Source: CAVXXB01 sp963765585 (GTDB lineage: Bacteria > Calditrichota > Calditrichia > JAJRVZ01). From it: 14,177 bases of DNA. A program made the translations under genes and the position numbers. The stretch covers positions 1-14,177 of the forward strand of contig CAVXXB010000019.1 of assembly GCA_963765585.1 (NCBI GenBank). The letters run 5' to 3'. Of the stretch, positions 1 through 8,441 are shown in pieces. A model generated the notes under the pieces. The model saw only the letters and a program-made list of their open reading frames with translations. It had not been told where the DNA came from and searched no databases. The number at the start of each line of letters is the position of its first letter. Within the stretch, counting starts at the first letter, position 1.

Positions 1-271
1 AATACGGGGAAAGGATTGAATCCCTTCTGTGGATTATAACTTCCCTAGGGAAAGTCCAGGAATGATATATACCCCAACAAATTATTTTTATATTCATACT
101 ACGATCAATGTAACCATATTGTTACCCATTATTGTGACAGGCAGATCCATTTTAGTTCCAGTCTTCTGTATAAATTCGAATTGCCATAGTGGACTGTATT
201 AATACTTAAATTGATTATTTGTAGGATAGTGGATATTTTACTATATTTCGACCCGGAGAAAAATATTTATT
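1..271. other. Leader region upstream of the efflux operon
   Basis: No coding sequence is supported here. Two small dyads are visible: TTCCCTAGGGAA at 41-52, a perfect 12-base palindrome, and GTAAC-N6-GTTAC at 110-125. A promoter-like pair lies at 211-239 and is listed separately. Either dyad could be an operator for the metal efflux operon that follows, but neither matches a box I can assign to a regulator family. No regulator gene is visible beside the operon in the window. Confidence 0.4.
211..239 (+). promoter_or_regulatory. Candidate promoter of the efflux operon
   Basis: TTGATT at 211-216 and TATTTT at 234-239 are separated by 17 bases. This resembles a sigma-70-type -35/-10 pair and would put the transcript start about 25 bases before the GTG of the first gene. 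The region is AT-rich, so chance matches are likely. Some FCB bacteria use a different promoter consensus. Confidence 0.35.
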
Positions 272-673
272 GTGAAAATTTTTATAAAAATATCAAGTGT
301 TATTTTCTATATTCTTCTTACCCAGGTATATCCCGGCCTGCATTGGCATGCCCACGAACATCACGATGAGGTCGAACTTACTTTGAGCATTCATCCTCCG
401 GAACTGCCGGTGGATGAGCATGACCAGTCGGGTCAACACGATCATCGGGGTGATCATGACCATGAAAAAACTCATTTTTCCGGAAATTGGGATTATACTT
501 TTCAGTCCAGGACTTTACGTATAAACTCTACAGTACAACAAATTTTAGCAGTTGTTGACGCTGATCCCGGATTACAAATTTATATTCCTCTGCAAGAAGA
601 ACAACCTTCAAATTTTCACCACGACTACATTTCAAGAGCCCTCTCACAACGGGCACCTCCCCTCTACTGCTAA
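272..673 (+). CDS. Small His-rich exported protein, likely metal-binding
   Basis: A 133-residue protein. A hydrophobic N-terminal segment (about residues 5-20) looks like a signal peptide. Two His/Asp-rich clusters follow, HAHEHHDE near residue 26 and a run of HDH and DHDH motifs near residues 55-67. The C-terminus, RAPPLYC, resembles the RAPP-type tail of small His-rich proteins I associate with CusCBA/CzcCBA operons. It starts at GTG 272, with GGAG at 255-258, a somewhat long 13-base spacing. The outer membrane channel gene follows at 835, so a periplasmic role as metal chaperone, sensor or buffer for the efflux system is inferred. The exact metal cannot be read; Cu, Zn, Co, Ni and Cd would all fit His clusters. 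No named domain was recognised. Confidence 0.7.
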   Translation: MKIFIKISSVIFYILLTQVYPGLHWHAHEHHDEVELTLSIHPPELPVDEHDQSGQHDHRGDHDHEKTHFSGNWDYTFQSRTLRINSTVQQILAVVDADPGLQIYIPLQEEQPSNFHHDYISRALSQRAPPLYC

Positions 674-763
674 TATTTTTCAAACAGCATCCGCCGGGTA
701 ATTATACGTGCGGATATTAGAAACATAAATCCAAAATAAACTTTTTAGATTTAGCAGATAGGT

Positions 764-805
764 TCCTGAAACAAGCCTGTCCATGGAACAGACCGGGATT
801 CAGGA
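764..805. promoter_or_regulatory. Dyad symmetry ahead of the channel gene
   Basis: TCCTGAA (764-770) is complementary to TTCAGGA (799-805). Inside it, CTGT (777-780) can pair with ACAG (788-791) around CCATGGA. The two nested stems are nearly symmetric and end 17 bases before the Shine-Dalgarno sequence of the channel gene. The dyad could be an RNA hairpin in the leader or a processing site within the operon. There is no T-run, so it is not a canonical terminator. Confidence 0.35.
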
Positions 806-834
806 TGATTATCAAATTATATAGGAGGATACCA

Positions 835-2056
835 GTGTCCATCCGCAGTTTTATACTATTTATTTTGCTAAGCGGCATCCTGGTCGCACAGGGTAATACA
901 ATTTTCATTGCATTTGAAGATCTGCCTGATCAGTCTCGAAAAATATAGTCCACATATCAGGATACTAAACGCTGAAAAGAATCTTGCTATTGCTGCATAT
1001 GATGCCGGTCGGCAATGGACCAACCCTGAATTGGTTTATGAACATGAAGAAGTAAAAATGGGCGATGCGGTTATTAGTGAAAATATGCTCAGTTTGAGTA
1101 AATCCTTCCATATGCCCTGGAATTACTGGATGGAGAGTAATATTCTTGAATCCGATACACTCGCGGCCGATTTGAATCTACGGCAGAATAAAAGTCATCT
1201 TCTTTCTAAAATCAGAAATGGGTACGTAAGGATTGGATTATTACACAATCTATCTGACCAACTCAACAGTATGAAAGTGATTTTAGATAATTTAAATCAA
1301 ACCATAAAAATCCGCGCATTTGAAGGCGACATTTCTAATCTTGAATCTTCATTATTGTCAATCGGCCTGTTTGGTCTTGAATCAGATATTCTGGAGACTC
1401 AGGTGGAATACAGCCGCATATTAATTGAGTGGAAGGAGAACCTGGGCATCCCTCATGACCAAATACTCATACTTTCAGATTCGATCTCATTTAAATCTGT
1501 AAATGTAGAATATGCAATGAATCGGCAAATATTGGAAAATCACCCCGGAATAATGGCAAATGATATTCAACTGGATGCGATGGATCGTCGTATTAGCCTG
1601 GAAAAAGCCCGTATTGTACCGTCAATTTCTTTGTCGGGGGGGTATAAGAAAATTAACGATGGCTGGGAAGGATTTATTGCCGGATTCTCGATTCCGCTGC
1701 CAATTTTAAACTGGAATCAACCACAAGTAGAGACGCAGAAGATTGAACATCAAAAACAGCTGGTTAAAAGTATCACTTATAAACAAAAATTACACAATGG
1801 GCTGCAAAATATAACTTATATCATTCATGCAAAATCTGATTTACTACAAAAATACAATGACCGCTTCCAGAACCTAAAAGGTATTGAAGATATGGTCATC
1901 GCCTATCAGGAGGGTCAGGTCTCATTGGCTGATTTCCTTAATGCGATTCAGTTATATCGCAGTAGTCATAGCCAGTATTTTGAACAACTCAGCAGTTATT
2001 ACAAATCAGTGTTTGATCTGGAAGCGCTCAGCGGCCGGCAACTGGTCACATTTTAA
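835..2056 (+). CDS. TolC/CusC-type outer membrane efflux channel (one frameshift)
   Basis: Outer membrane factor of the RND efflux system, forming the trimeric exit duct. The start is GTG 835, six bases after a strong AGGAGG (823-828). It encodes a signal peptide (MSIRSFILFILLSGILVAQG), but this frame hits TAG at 946. The rest of the protein continues in the next frame, through EKYSPHIRILNAEKN, typical of the TolC N-terminal repeat, and WTNPELVYEHEEV. A second TolC-like repeat includes ENHPGIMANDIQLDA, and the protein runs to TAA at 2056. Removing one base near 934-943, for example from the A5 run at 939-943, restores about 406 residues, the usual family length. The ATG at 908 would leave the protein without a signal peptide and has no Shine-Dalgarno, so it is rejected as the start. 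The adaptor gene begins 12 bases downstream. Which substrate is exported cannot be told from this subunit. Confidence 0.85.
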
Positions 2057-2068
2057 GAAAGGAAAACA

Positions 2069-3575
2069 ATGAAGATTTCAATTTATATAACACTTCTTGT
2101 GTCGCTGATATTTATGGGATGTGACACCCATGATCACGCCACAACGGAACAGGAGCTGCCAGTGATTTCCATAACCCAATGGACGGACAATATGGAACTC
2201 TTTATGGAACATGAAGCTGCTATAACCGGTCATGATATTAAATTTATTATCCATTTAACCATGCTGGCTGATTTTCAGGCCGTAGGTGACGGAAAAATTT
2301 TGCTGAATTTCAGGACAGCAGATGGCTCTGAAACAAAAATTGAAAAAGATGAATTATTGCGGGATGGTATTTTTACTCCGGTACATACGTTCCAATTACC
2401 CGGCGAGTATGATTTCACACTTATCTACCACGGATCCGAGATCACAGAATCATTTACCATTGGCAAATTCACAGTGTATCCCTCGGTTGACGATATTCCG
2501 GAAAAAAAGGATGAATCTAATACCGGACAAATTACTTTCTTAAAAGAACAACAATGGAAGATGGATTTTGCAACGGAATCAGCTGAAAAAAGAATGATCA
2601 AATCCGGTATTCATGCCATTGGCCAGGTAAAACCACAACCGGCATCCTATGCAGAAATTGTATCTCCGGTGGAAGGTATTATCAGTATTGCTGCAGCAAA
2701 ACAACTTGTAAAACCCGGACAGAAAGTGAAAAAGGGACAAACCCTGGCCGTGCTGGTTCCTCCGCTGGCGGCACAAAACAGTGGGGCAGAAATCTATCTT
2801 AAATACGATCGGGCCAAAACAGAATATGAACGCGCATCCCGCCTGCAAGATAGAAATGCCATATCCGGACGCGAATATGAAACAGCCAAACACAATTATG
2901 AACTGAACAAAGTCTGGCTTTGCCAATTATTTTGGCTCAGAAGGTGGCAGTATGCGATTCGACCCCGAGAATCAACAATTCCATATTATTGCACCAATAA
3001 GTGGTTTTGTATCTGATGTAACCATTCTTCCCGGACAAAATATTGACCGCGAACAAAAACTATTCAGCATTGTCGATCCTGCGGTAGTCTGGTTACGCTT
3101 AGAACTGTATGCTGATCAGGCTAAAAAAATAGATCAGATTTCGGGCGCATCGGTAACAATTCCTGGATACGAAGATGTGATTCGACTGGATGAAAGTAAT
3201 ATGAGTCCGATCAGCCGGAGTCAGTTTATTGATCCATACAAACAGACGATCACAATATGGCTTGAGGTAAAAAATCCAAATCAGCAGTTTATAATTGGTC
3301 AGAGTTTCAGCGCCCAATTATATACCGGCAAGGATCAGGAAATGCTTACAGTACCACTCTCAGCGGTTTATAATGATAATACATCAAAAATACTATTTGT
3401 ACATACAGCAGGAGAAACATTCGAAAAGCGCGAACTAAGAACCGGTCCGACCTATCACAACCATATAGGTATTATGGATGGTTTACGTGCGGGTGAACGT
3501 GTCGTCAGTCGTGGTGGATACTTAGTTAAACTGGCGTCCAGTTCAGAAGCAATCGGGCATGGGCATACACATTAA
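2069..3575 (+). CDS. CusB/CzcB-type periplasmic adaptor lipoprotein (one frameshift)
   Basis: Membrane fusion protein linking the inner membrane RND pump to the outer membrane channel. The N-terminus has a lipobox ending FMGC (Cys18), then an N-terminal beta domain (about residues 35-140) of the type found in this adaptor subgroup. The segment TFLKEQQWKMDFATE follows, a conserved lead-in to the barrel-sandwich domain, with a lipoyl-like half at VSPVEGIISIAAAKQLVKPG. The alpha-hairpin region carries AISGREYETAKHNYEL. The first frame ends at 3016 in an unrelated tail. The second lipoyl half (APISGFVSDVTILPGQ) and the beta-barrel and membrane-proximal domains lie in the next frame, open from 2907. 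Removing one base around 2909-2921 joins them into about 501 residues. The C-terminus ends in GHGHTH, a possible metal ligand. It follows the channel gene by 12 bases and precedes the pump gene. Restoration by a single base argues against two separate genes. Confidence 0.87.
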
Positions 3576-3714
3576 TCTCGGCACTAGGCACTGGGTACTC
3601 GCTACTAGGCACTCGGACCTAGGCTCATGTTCAGTGGATTTTTATATGCTATGATGTCGAGTAACGCGTATTAAGTACCAAGAGCCGAGGGCCGAGAACC
3701 CAGTACCGAGTATC
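3576..3714. repeat. Imperfect inverted repeat between adaptor and pump genes
   Basis: The spacer opens immediately after the adaptor stop with repeated GGCACT, GGTACT and ACTAGGCACT-like units (3578-3624). It closes with their reverse complement (about 3675-3714). The best arm pair is TACTCGCTACTAGGCACTCG at 3596-3615 against the region ending at 3714, with a few mismatches. The intervening sequence (about 3625-3670) has no visible coding. The element sits inside an otherwise compact operon and would be transcribed as a long hairpin. Confidence 0.7.
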
Positions 3715-3732
3715 AAAAAAACAGGAAACAAC

Positions 3733-6700
3733 ATGTTAGATAAATTAATGCAATTCAGTCTTAAAAACAGGCTGATCGTTTTGCTGGCGGCCCTGGCGCT
3801 GTTAGTGGGTGGTATTTTTGTATCCGTGCAGCTGCCCGTGGATGTATTTCCCGATTTGACGGCACCTACGGTTACCATATTAACCGAAGCACACGGTTTT
3901 GCACCGGAAGAAATTGAAATGCTGGTCACATTTCCTATTGAATCGGCTGTGAATGGCGCTTCTGGCGTACGTCGGGTCCGGTCTACTTCGATTCAGGGAC
4001 TATCTACTGTCTGGGTTGAATTTGATTGGGGAACGGATGTTTTTAAGGACCGGCAAATCGTAAATGAAAAGTTACAGGGGATAATGAGCAATTTACCCCA
4101 GGGCGTCGATCTACCGGTACTGACTCCCATTACCTCGATGATGGGCGAAATTATGCTGGTGGGATTAACCAGTAAAGAAGCATCTATGATGGATTTGAGA
4201 ACACTGGCTGACTTTACATTACGGCGCCGGCTGCTCTCTGTGCCCGGTGTATCACAGGTGTTGGTATATGGCGGTGAAACGAAACAATATGAAGTTCAGC
4301 TGGACCCCTGGAAATTGAAGAACGCCAACATCAGTCTTAGTCAGATTCTGCTTGCAGTATCACGTACCAATATGAATGCATCCGGCGGTTTATTTGTGGA
4401 TTCAGGGAAGGAATATCTGATCCGCGGATTGGGCCGTATCGAAAACATTAGTCAACTGGAAAAAACAGTCATTACTGTTCGGGAAGGAGTACCGCTTCTC
4501 CTCAGAGATGTGGCCGATGTTAAAATTACTGCCGCGACTAAAATCGGAATGGCATCTGTAAACCATACTCACGGTGTGATGTTGATGATCAGTAAGCAAC
4601 CGGATGCCAATACCCTTGAGGTGACAAAAAAGATTGAAGTGGTGATAGAAGAGATTGAACAGACACTTCCGGCAAATATAGATATGCACGGCGATATTTT
4701 CAAACAATCCAATTTTATAGAACTGGCTGTAAGTAATGTCATTACTGCTTTGCGTGACGGTTCAATTATGGTGATAATCGTTCTCATGCTGTTTCTCACT
4801 AATTTTCGCACCGTGATAATTTCTATAACGGCCATTCCCCTCTCATTGATCGTGACACTCCTGGTTTTCAAAGCATTTGATTTGACGGTGAATACAATGA
4901 CGCTTGGTGGCCTGGCCATCGCAATCGGAATATTAGTTGATGACGCCATCATTTATGTCGAAAATGTTCACCGCCGGCTTCGTGAAAACAGAGAGAAATT
5001 ATCCTCATTACAAAGACCCTTTCTTGATGTTATACGTGATGCATCTTCAGAAATTCGTACACCAATTCTGATGGCTACCTTTATCATCATAGTTGTCTTT
5101 ATCCCATTATTCTTTTTAAGCGGTGTCGAAGGACGCATGTTGCGGCCATTGGGATTTGCCTATGTAATTTCAATTTTTGCATCCTTATTGGTTGCCATAA
5201 CCGTTACGCCGGCGCTAAGTTCGATTCTTTTGCGAAAAACAGACCGCAAAAATACCGAGTCCTGGATTGTAAGACAATTAAAGCGCATCTATGCCCCGGT
5301 ATTACAGTGGGCCAGGCGTTATAATAATTATATAATTGGTCTGACGGTTATACTGATATTGGGTACACTGGTAATTATCCCATTTATCGGACGCTCATTC
5401 CTGCCCGAATTTAATGAAGGTACCTTGACAATCAGTCTGGCAACCGTACCGGGAACCTCTCTTGATGAATCGGATAAAATCGGTCATATGGTAGATACTA
5501 TTTTGCTGGATCACCCGGCTGTGCTTACAACCGCCCGCCGTACTGGTCGTACAGAATTGGATGAACACTCAATGGGCTCGCATGCCCATGAAATTGAGGT
5601 CCAGTTGGATCTTTCCGAATATAGTAAATCTGAAATTCTCGAGGATTTGCGCAATAATCTGAGGCTGGTTCCCGGCACGATTATCACATTGGGTCAACCT
5701 ATCAGCCACCGCATCGATCATATGTTATCGGGAACCAGAGCGAATATTGCGGTCAAAATATTTGGCCCGGATCTGTTTAAACTACGTAGTCTGGCAGATC
5801 AGATCGAAATCCAGATGAGCGAGGTCGAGGGTATCGTTGATCTGTCAAAAGAGCAACAGACGGAAGTGTCACAGGTGCGGATCAATGCTAATCGTGATAA
5901 ACTGGCCCTGTTTGGACTAACTGCTGCAGATGTGGACGAAATGATTGATATTTCATTCCTTGGTTTGCCAGTATCACAGGTTTACGAAGGTCAGAACCGG
6001 CATTCCCTTGTAATACGATATGCGCCTCAATATCGCAGTAATCTGGAAGCTGTCCGAAATTCATTGATTGATCTGCCAAATGGAAACCAGGTACCATTAA
6101 GAATGGTAACCGACATACAGGAGGATAAAGGTCCGAATTATATCAGTCGTGAAAATGTTCAGAGAAAAATCGTAGTGCAGGCAAATGTTGCTGAACGGGA
6201 TCTGCAAAGCGTTGTTGACGATATTAAATCAGGAATTTCGAAAAATGTTATTATTCCACCCGGGTATTATGTAGAATATGGCGGACAATTTGAAAGCGCC
6301 ACAGAGGCGACGCGTATGATCACGTTATTGAGTATGTTGTCAATACTGGCAATATTTGTCGCGCTGTATATGGAATTTGGAAATTTTCGCCAATCGCTGT
6401 TAATCATGGTCAATTTGCCATTGGCTTTAATCGGCGGTGTAGTGGCATTGCTTGTAACAAATGAAATAATTACAATCGCCTCCATTGTCGGCTTTATTAC
6501 TCTTTTTGGCGTTGCAGTCCGGAACGGTATAATTATGGTATCCCATTTCAATCATCTCATGGAAGAAGAAGGGAAATCACTCCAGGAGGCAATTTTTCAG
6601 GGTTCAATGGAACGACTGAATCCAATATTAATGACCGGATTAACCACAGGATTTGCGCTCCTGCCCCTGGCTCTGGCCATTGACCAACCAGGGAGCGAAA

Positions 6701-6807
6701 TTCAGGCACCGATGTCCATTGTTATTCTGGGCGGATTGCTGACGGCAACTTTTCTGAATATGATTGTGATTCCGGTTTTGTTTGAGAAATGGGGGGTGCG
6801 AAATTAG
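3733..6807 (+). CDS. CusA/CzcA-type RND efflux pump, inner membrane
   Basis: A proton-driven RND permease of 1024 residues, the full family length and uninterrupted. The start follows AGGAAA at 3723-3728. Visible architecture: TM1 near residues 14-30; porter domain with FPDLTAPTVTILTEAHGFAPEEIE; a central cluster of membrane segments from about residue 335; a TM4 motif GILVDDAIIYVENVHRR with Asp403/Asp404 as likely proton-relay residues; FIPLFFLSGVEGRMLRPL; the second porter half; and C-terminal membrane segments with PLALIGGVVALL and FGVAVRNGIIMVSH. Similarity to heavy-metal RND pumps and the His-rich first gene point to metal export, by family and context only. In related pumps I recall Glu before LVDD and Asp where Tyr408 stands; here Ile and Tyr occur, so specificity could differ. 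The stop codon TAG (6805-6807) lies inside an AATTAGAGATTAG repeat, so the true C-terminus may have been altered by repeat insertion. Confidence 0.93.
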   Translation: MLDKLMQFSLKNRLIVLLAALALLVGGIFVSVQLPVDVFPDLTAPTVTILTEAHGFAPEEIEMLVTFPIESAVNGASGVRRVRSTSIQGLSTVWVEFDWGTDVFKDRQIVNEKLQGIMSNLPQGVDLPVLTPITSMMGEIMLVGLTSKEASMMDLRTLADFTLRRRLLSVPGVSQVLVYGGETKQYEVQLDPWKLKNANISLSQILLAVSRTNMNASGGLFVDSGKEYLIRGLGRIENISQLEKTVITVREGVPLLLRDVADVKITAATKIGMASVNHTHGVMLMISKQPDANTLEVTKKIEVVIEEIEQTLPANIDMHGDIFKQSNFIELAVSNVITALRDGSIMVIIVLMLFLTNFRTVIISITAIPLSLIVTLLVFKAFDLTVNTMTLGGLAIAIGILVDDAIIYVENVHRRLRENREKLSSLQRPFLDVIRDASSEIRTPILMATFIIIVVFIPLFFLSGVEGRMLRPLGFAYVISIFASLLVAITVTPALSSILLRKTDRKNTESWIVRQLKRIYAPVLQWARRYNNYIIGLTVILILGTLVIIPFIGRSFLPEFNEGTLTISLATVPGTSLDESDKIGHMVDTILLDHPAVLTTARRTGRTELDEHSMGSHAHEIEVQLDLSEYSKSEILEDLRNNLRLVPGTIITLGQPISHRIDHMLSGTRANIAVKIFGPDLFKLRSLADQIEIQMSEVEGIVDLSKEQQTEVSQVRINANRDKLALFGLTAADVDEMIDISFLGLPVSQVYEGQNRHSLVIRYAPQYRSNLEAVRNSLIDLPNGNQVPLRMVTDIQEDKGPNYISRENVQRKIVVQANVAERDLQSVVDDIKSGISKNVIIPPGYYVEYGGQFESATEATRMITLLSMLSILAIFVALYMEFGNFRQSLLIMVNLPLALIGGVVALLVTNEIITIASIVGFITLFGVAVRNGIIMVSHFNHLMEEEGKSLQEAIFQGSMERLNPILMTGLTTGFALLPLALAIDQPGSEIQAPMSIVILGGLLTATFLNMIVIPVLFEKWGVRN

Positions 6808-7146
6808 AGATTAGAAATTGTAATAGTCTCGTCAATACGACATATTTAATCTTTTAAAGATCTGCGGGAATCAATGTAATCAGCGCAATCAGCGGGCTAT
6901 GATAATTTGACTATGGCACACGAATTGCGCGAATCAGACGGATTTCCAGTGATTTAAATAAACGACATTAGCGCGAAGATGCAGCAAAGTGAATTGATCC
7001 TGGAAGTTAGATATAGACAGATGTTTCATTGCAAATATCCAATTCCAATTTCTAATTCCTCATCTCTCATTTCTAATTTCTAATCATTTTTACTGCGGCT
7101 CTGCGTGAGGAAAATTTTGCTCAGTATCTAATTACTTTCGAAACCA
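6802..7146. repeat. Convergent spacer with degenerate palindromic repeats
   Basis: This lies between the 3' ends of the pump gene (plus) and the protease-like gene (minus). AATTAGAGATTAGAAATTG (6802-6820) at the left is matched in reverse complement by CAATTTCTAATTCC and further TTTCTAAT units at about 7046-7085. The right side continues into CTGCGGCTCTGCGTGAGG (about 7094-7111). In between are AATCAGCGCAATCAGCGGG (6878-6896) and CACGAATTGCGCGAATCAG (6918-6936), a second family of degenerate tandem units. No protein-coding remnant or intrinsic terminator was recognised. Confidence 0.6.
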
Positions 7147-8060
7147 TTAATTAAATACGTCATTAAAATGACTATTGGGTTTGATGTATAATTTTTTATT
7201 GGCGTAGTCAAAGATCAGGTTAAATCTGCTCAAGGACCGCTGCCGATTATGGCGTCGGCATTTTTTTGTTTAGACCGTATTTTAGCCGGTGCAATTGTGG
7301 CTTTAACATCATTAAGAACATAAGGCCCGATGATAAGTTTTGAGATCTGGCCATGTTTGCCATAGATGTCACCACTCAGTCCCCTGCCCAGATACGCATC
7401 TTCCGTCTCCTCAGGAAGACTGAACTTCATTTCATCTCTTTCCAATAGTTCAATCACATCTCCGGCAGCGAAATCAATATATGTTGAAACTGGTATGGGA
7501 TCTTCCTGATCGATAACAACTGAAACATCAATCCAGGGAATTTTATTGTTTTTAAAATAAATGGGGAGTGCGGTCCAACTGTTATCTATTTCAAGCCCGG
7601 CAGAATCATGCAAGATCATGGTCTGGTTATCATAGTTAAATTCAGTCAAATAGTGACCAAAAATGGAAAATCCGATAATGCCATTGGAGTGAAAGCCTTT
7701 AAAGGTATTGCTTTGCAGAATTAAAAGCCGCTGATTGATCATTTTTTGATTTCCCACAACAAATTCTATGGAATCGACCAGTAAGGCAGTGGATGGCTTT
7801 CCGCCCCCGGCCCCGGGTACAAGTACGTCCATCGCATTGGGATAATGCACAGAATCCCTATAATCCGGATTATAGATCATCATGCCATCAACAGGATATC
7901 CGCTGTCCAGCAAGATGTCCGGAATGGTCAGATCACCAAGTTTCACCGGTATCATAGCTCTGCTATGTTTTATATTTAATGGAATAACCTTGTTTTCCTG
8001 CCCTATACCAATCGAAACCGATGCATAAATAATAATCAAAGATAAGATCAGGCATTTCAT
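7147..8060 (-). CDS. Secreted retropepsin-like aspartyl protease family protein (one frameshift)
   Basis: The N-terminus is a signal peptide (residues 1-20), and the start at 8060 follows AGGAGG (complement of 8065-8070). The layout is that of bacterial two-lobed pepsin/retropepsin-like proteins. Lobe one has DILLDSG (Asp52), a Gly-rich flap-like loop (VPGAGGG) and the lobe closure HSNGIIGFSIFGHYLTEFNYD. Lobe two has STYIDFAAGD with Asp196. The first frame stops at 7230 after DAIIGSGP. One base earlier in the following frame, the sequence continues LSRFNLIFDYANKKLYIKPN and ends at TAA (7147-7149), the expected closure of lobe two. One missing base, probably G near 7236, gives about 304 residues. 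Lobe two has Asp-Phe-Ala where catalytic lobes usually carry Asp-Thr/Ser-Gly, so activity is uncertain. The substrate is unknown and the neighbours do not suggest one. Confidence 0.72.
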
Positions 8061-8266
8061 AGGACCTCCTCAGTCTTCCTGTTTAAACTTATATTTTATG
8101 CCGTTTTTTTGCCGGAACCGGACAAATCAGAGTGAGGTCATCAGCAGTGAAAATCAAGATATGTGAGAAATTAAACTTAATAGTGCACTACGAAAATATA
8201 GTATGACTGTTTCATTTTTAAATAAATCGGGAGATTTAGTTTACAAGGTCGTCGGGGGTTAGATCA

Positions 8267-8415
8267 GGTTAGAGATTAGAAGTTAAGAATATTTCTTTTT
8301 TAACCGCAATGCAGCAAAGAATAAATAAAATAGTATTTAACTAGGCGTACTTTTTTATTTCTCTGCGAACTTTGCGGTTAAAATATTCTAAAGTTAAGAT
8401 TGACTAATTCTAAAA
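8267..8415. repeat. Nested inverted repeat between minus-strand genes
   Basis: AGAATATTT (8286-8294) pairs perfectly with AAATATTCT (8381-8389), and TTAACCGC (8300-8307) with GCGGTTAA (8374-8381). The sequence between carries the TTTGCGG/CAGCAAAG-type repeat, with a weaker outer GTTAGAGATTAG arm at 8268-8279. The rest of the spacer (8061-8266) has only the start region of the protease-like gene and a CCGGAACCGG palindrome at about 8114-8123. I see no coding there. Confidence 0.65.
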
Positions 8416-8441
8416 TCCACCATCCAATAGCTATCCCAAAG

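Noticed and set aside
930..950. Programmed ribosomal frameshifting in the channel or adaptor gene
   Set aside because: No slippery heptamer with a downstream pseudoknot is evident. Similar breaks in five unrelated genes favour indel error.
908..2056. ATG 908 as the start of the outer membrane channel gene
   Set aside because: It would lack a signal peptide and a Shine-Dalgarno. GTG 835 has AGGAGG six bases upstream and encodes a clear signal peptide, separated only by a one-base frame break.
2579..2926. Minus-strand open frame inside the adaptor gene
   Set aside because: It is the antisense shadow of a well-supported coding region.
2952..3575. A separate second adaptor gene
   Set aside because: The frame is open from 2907 and continues the same adaptor. 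It begins mid-domain and lacks a ribosome binding site, so it is the second half of one frameshifted gene.
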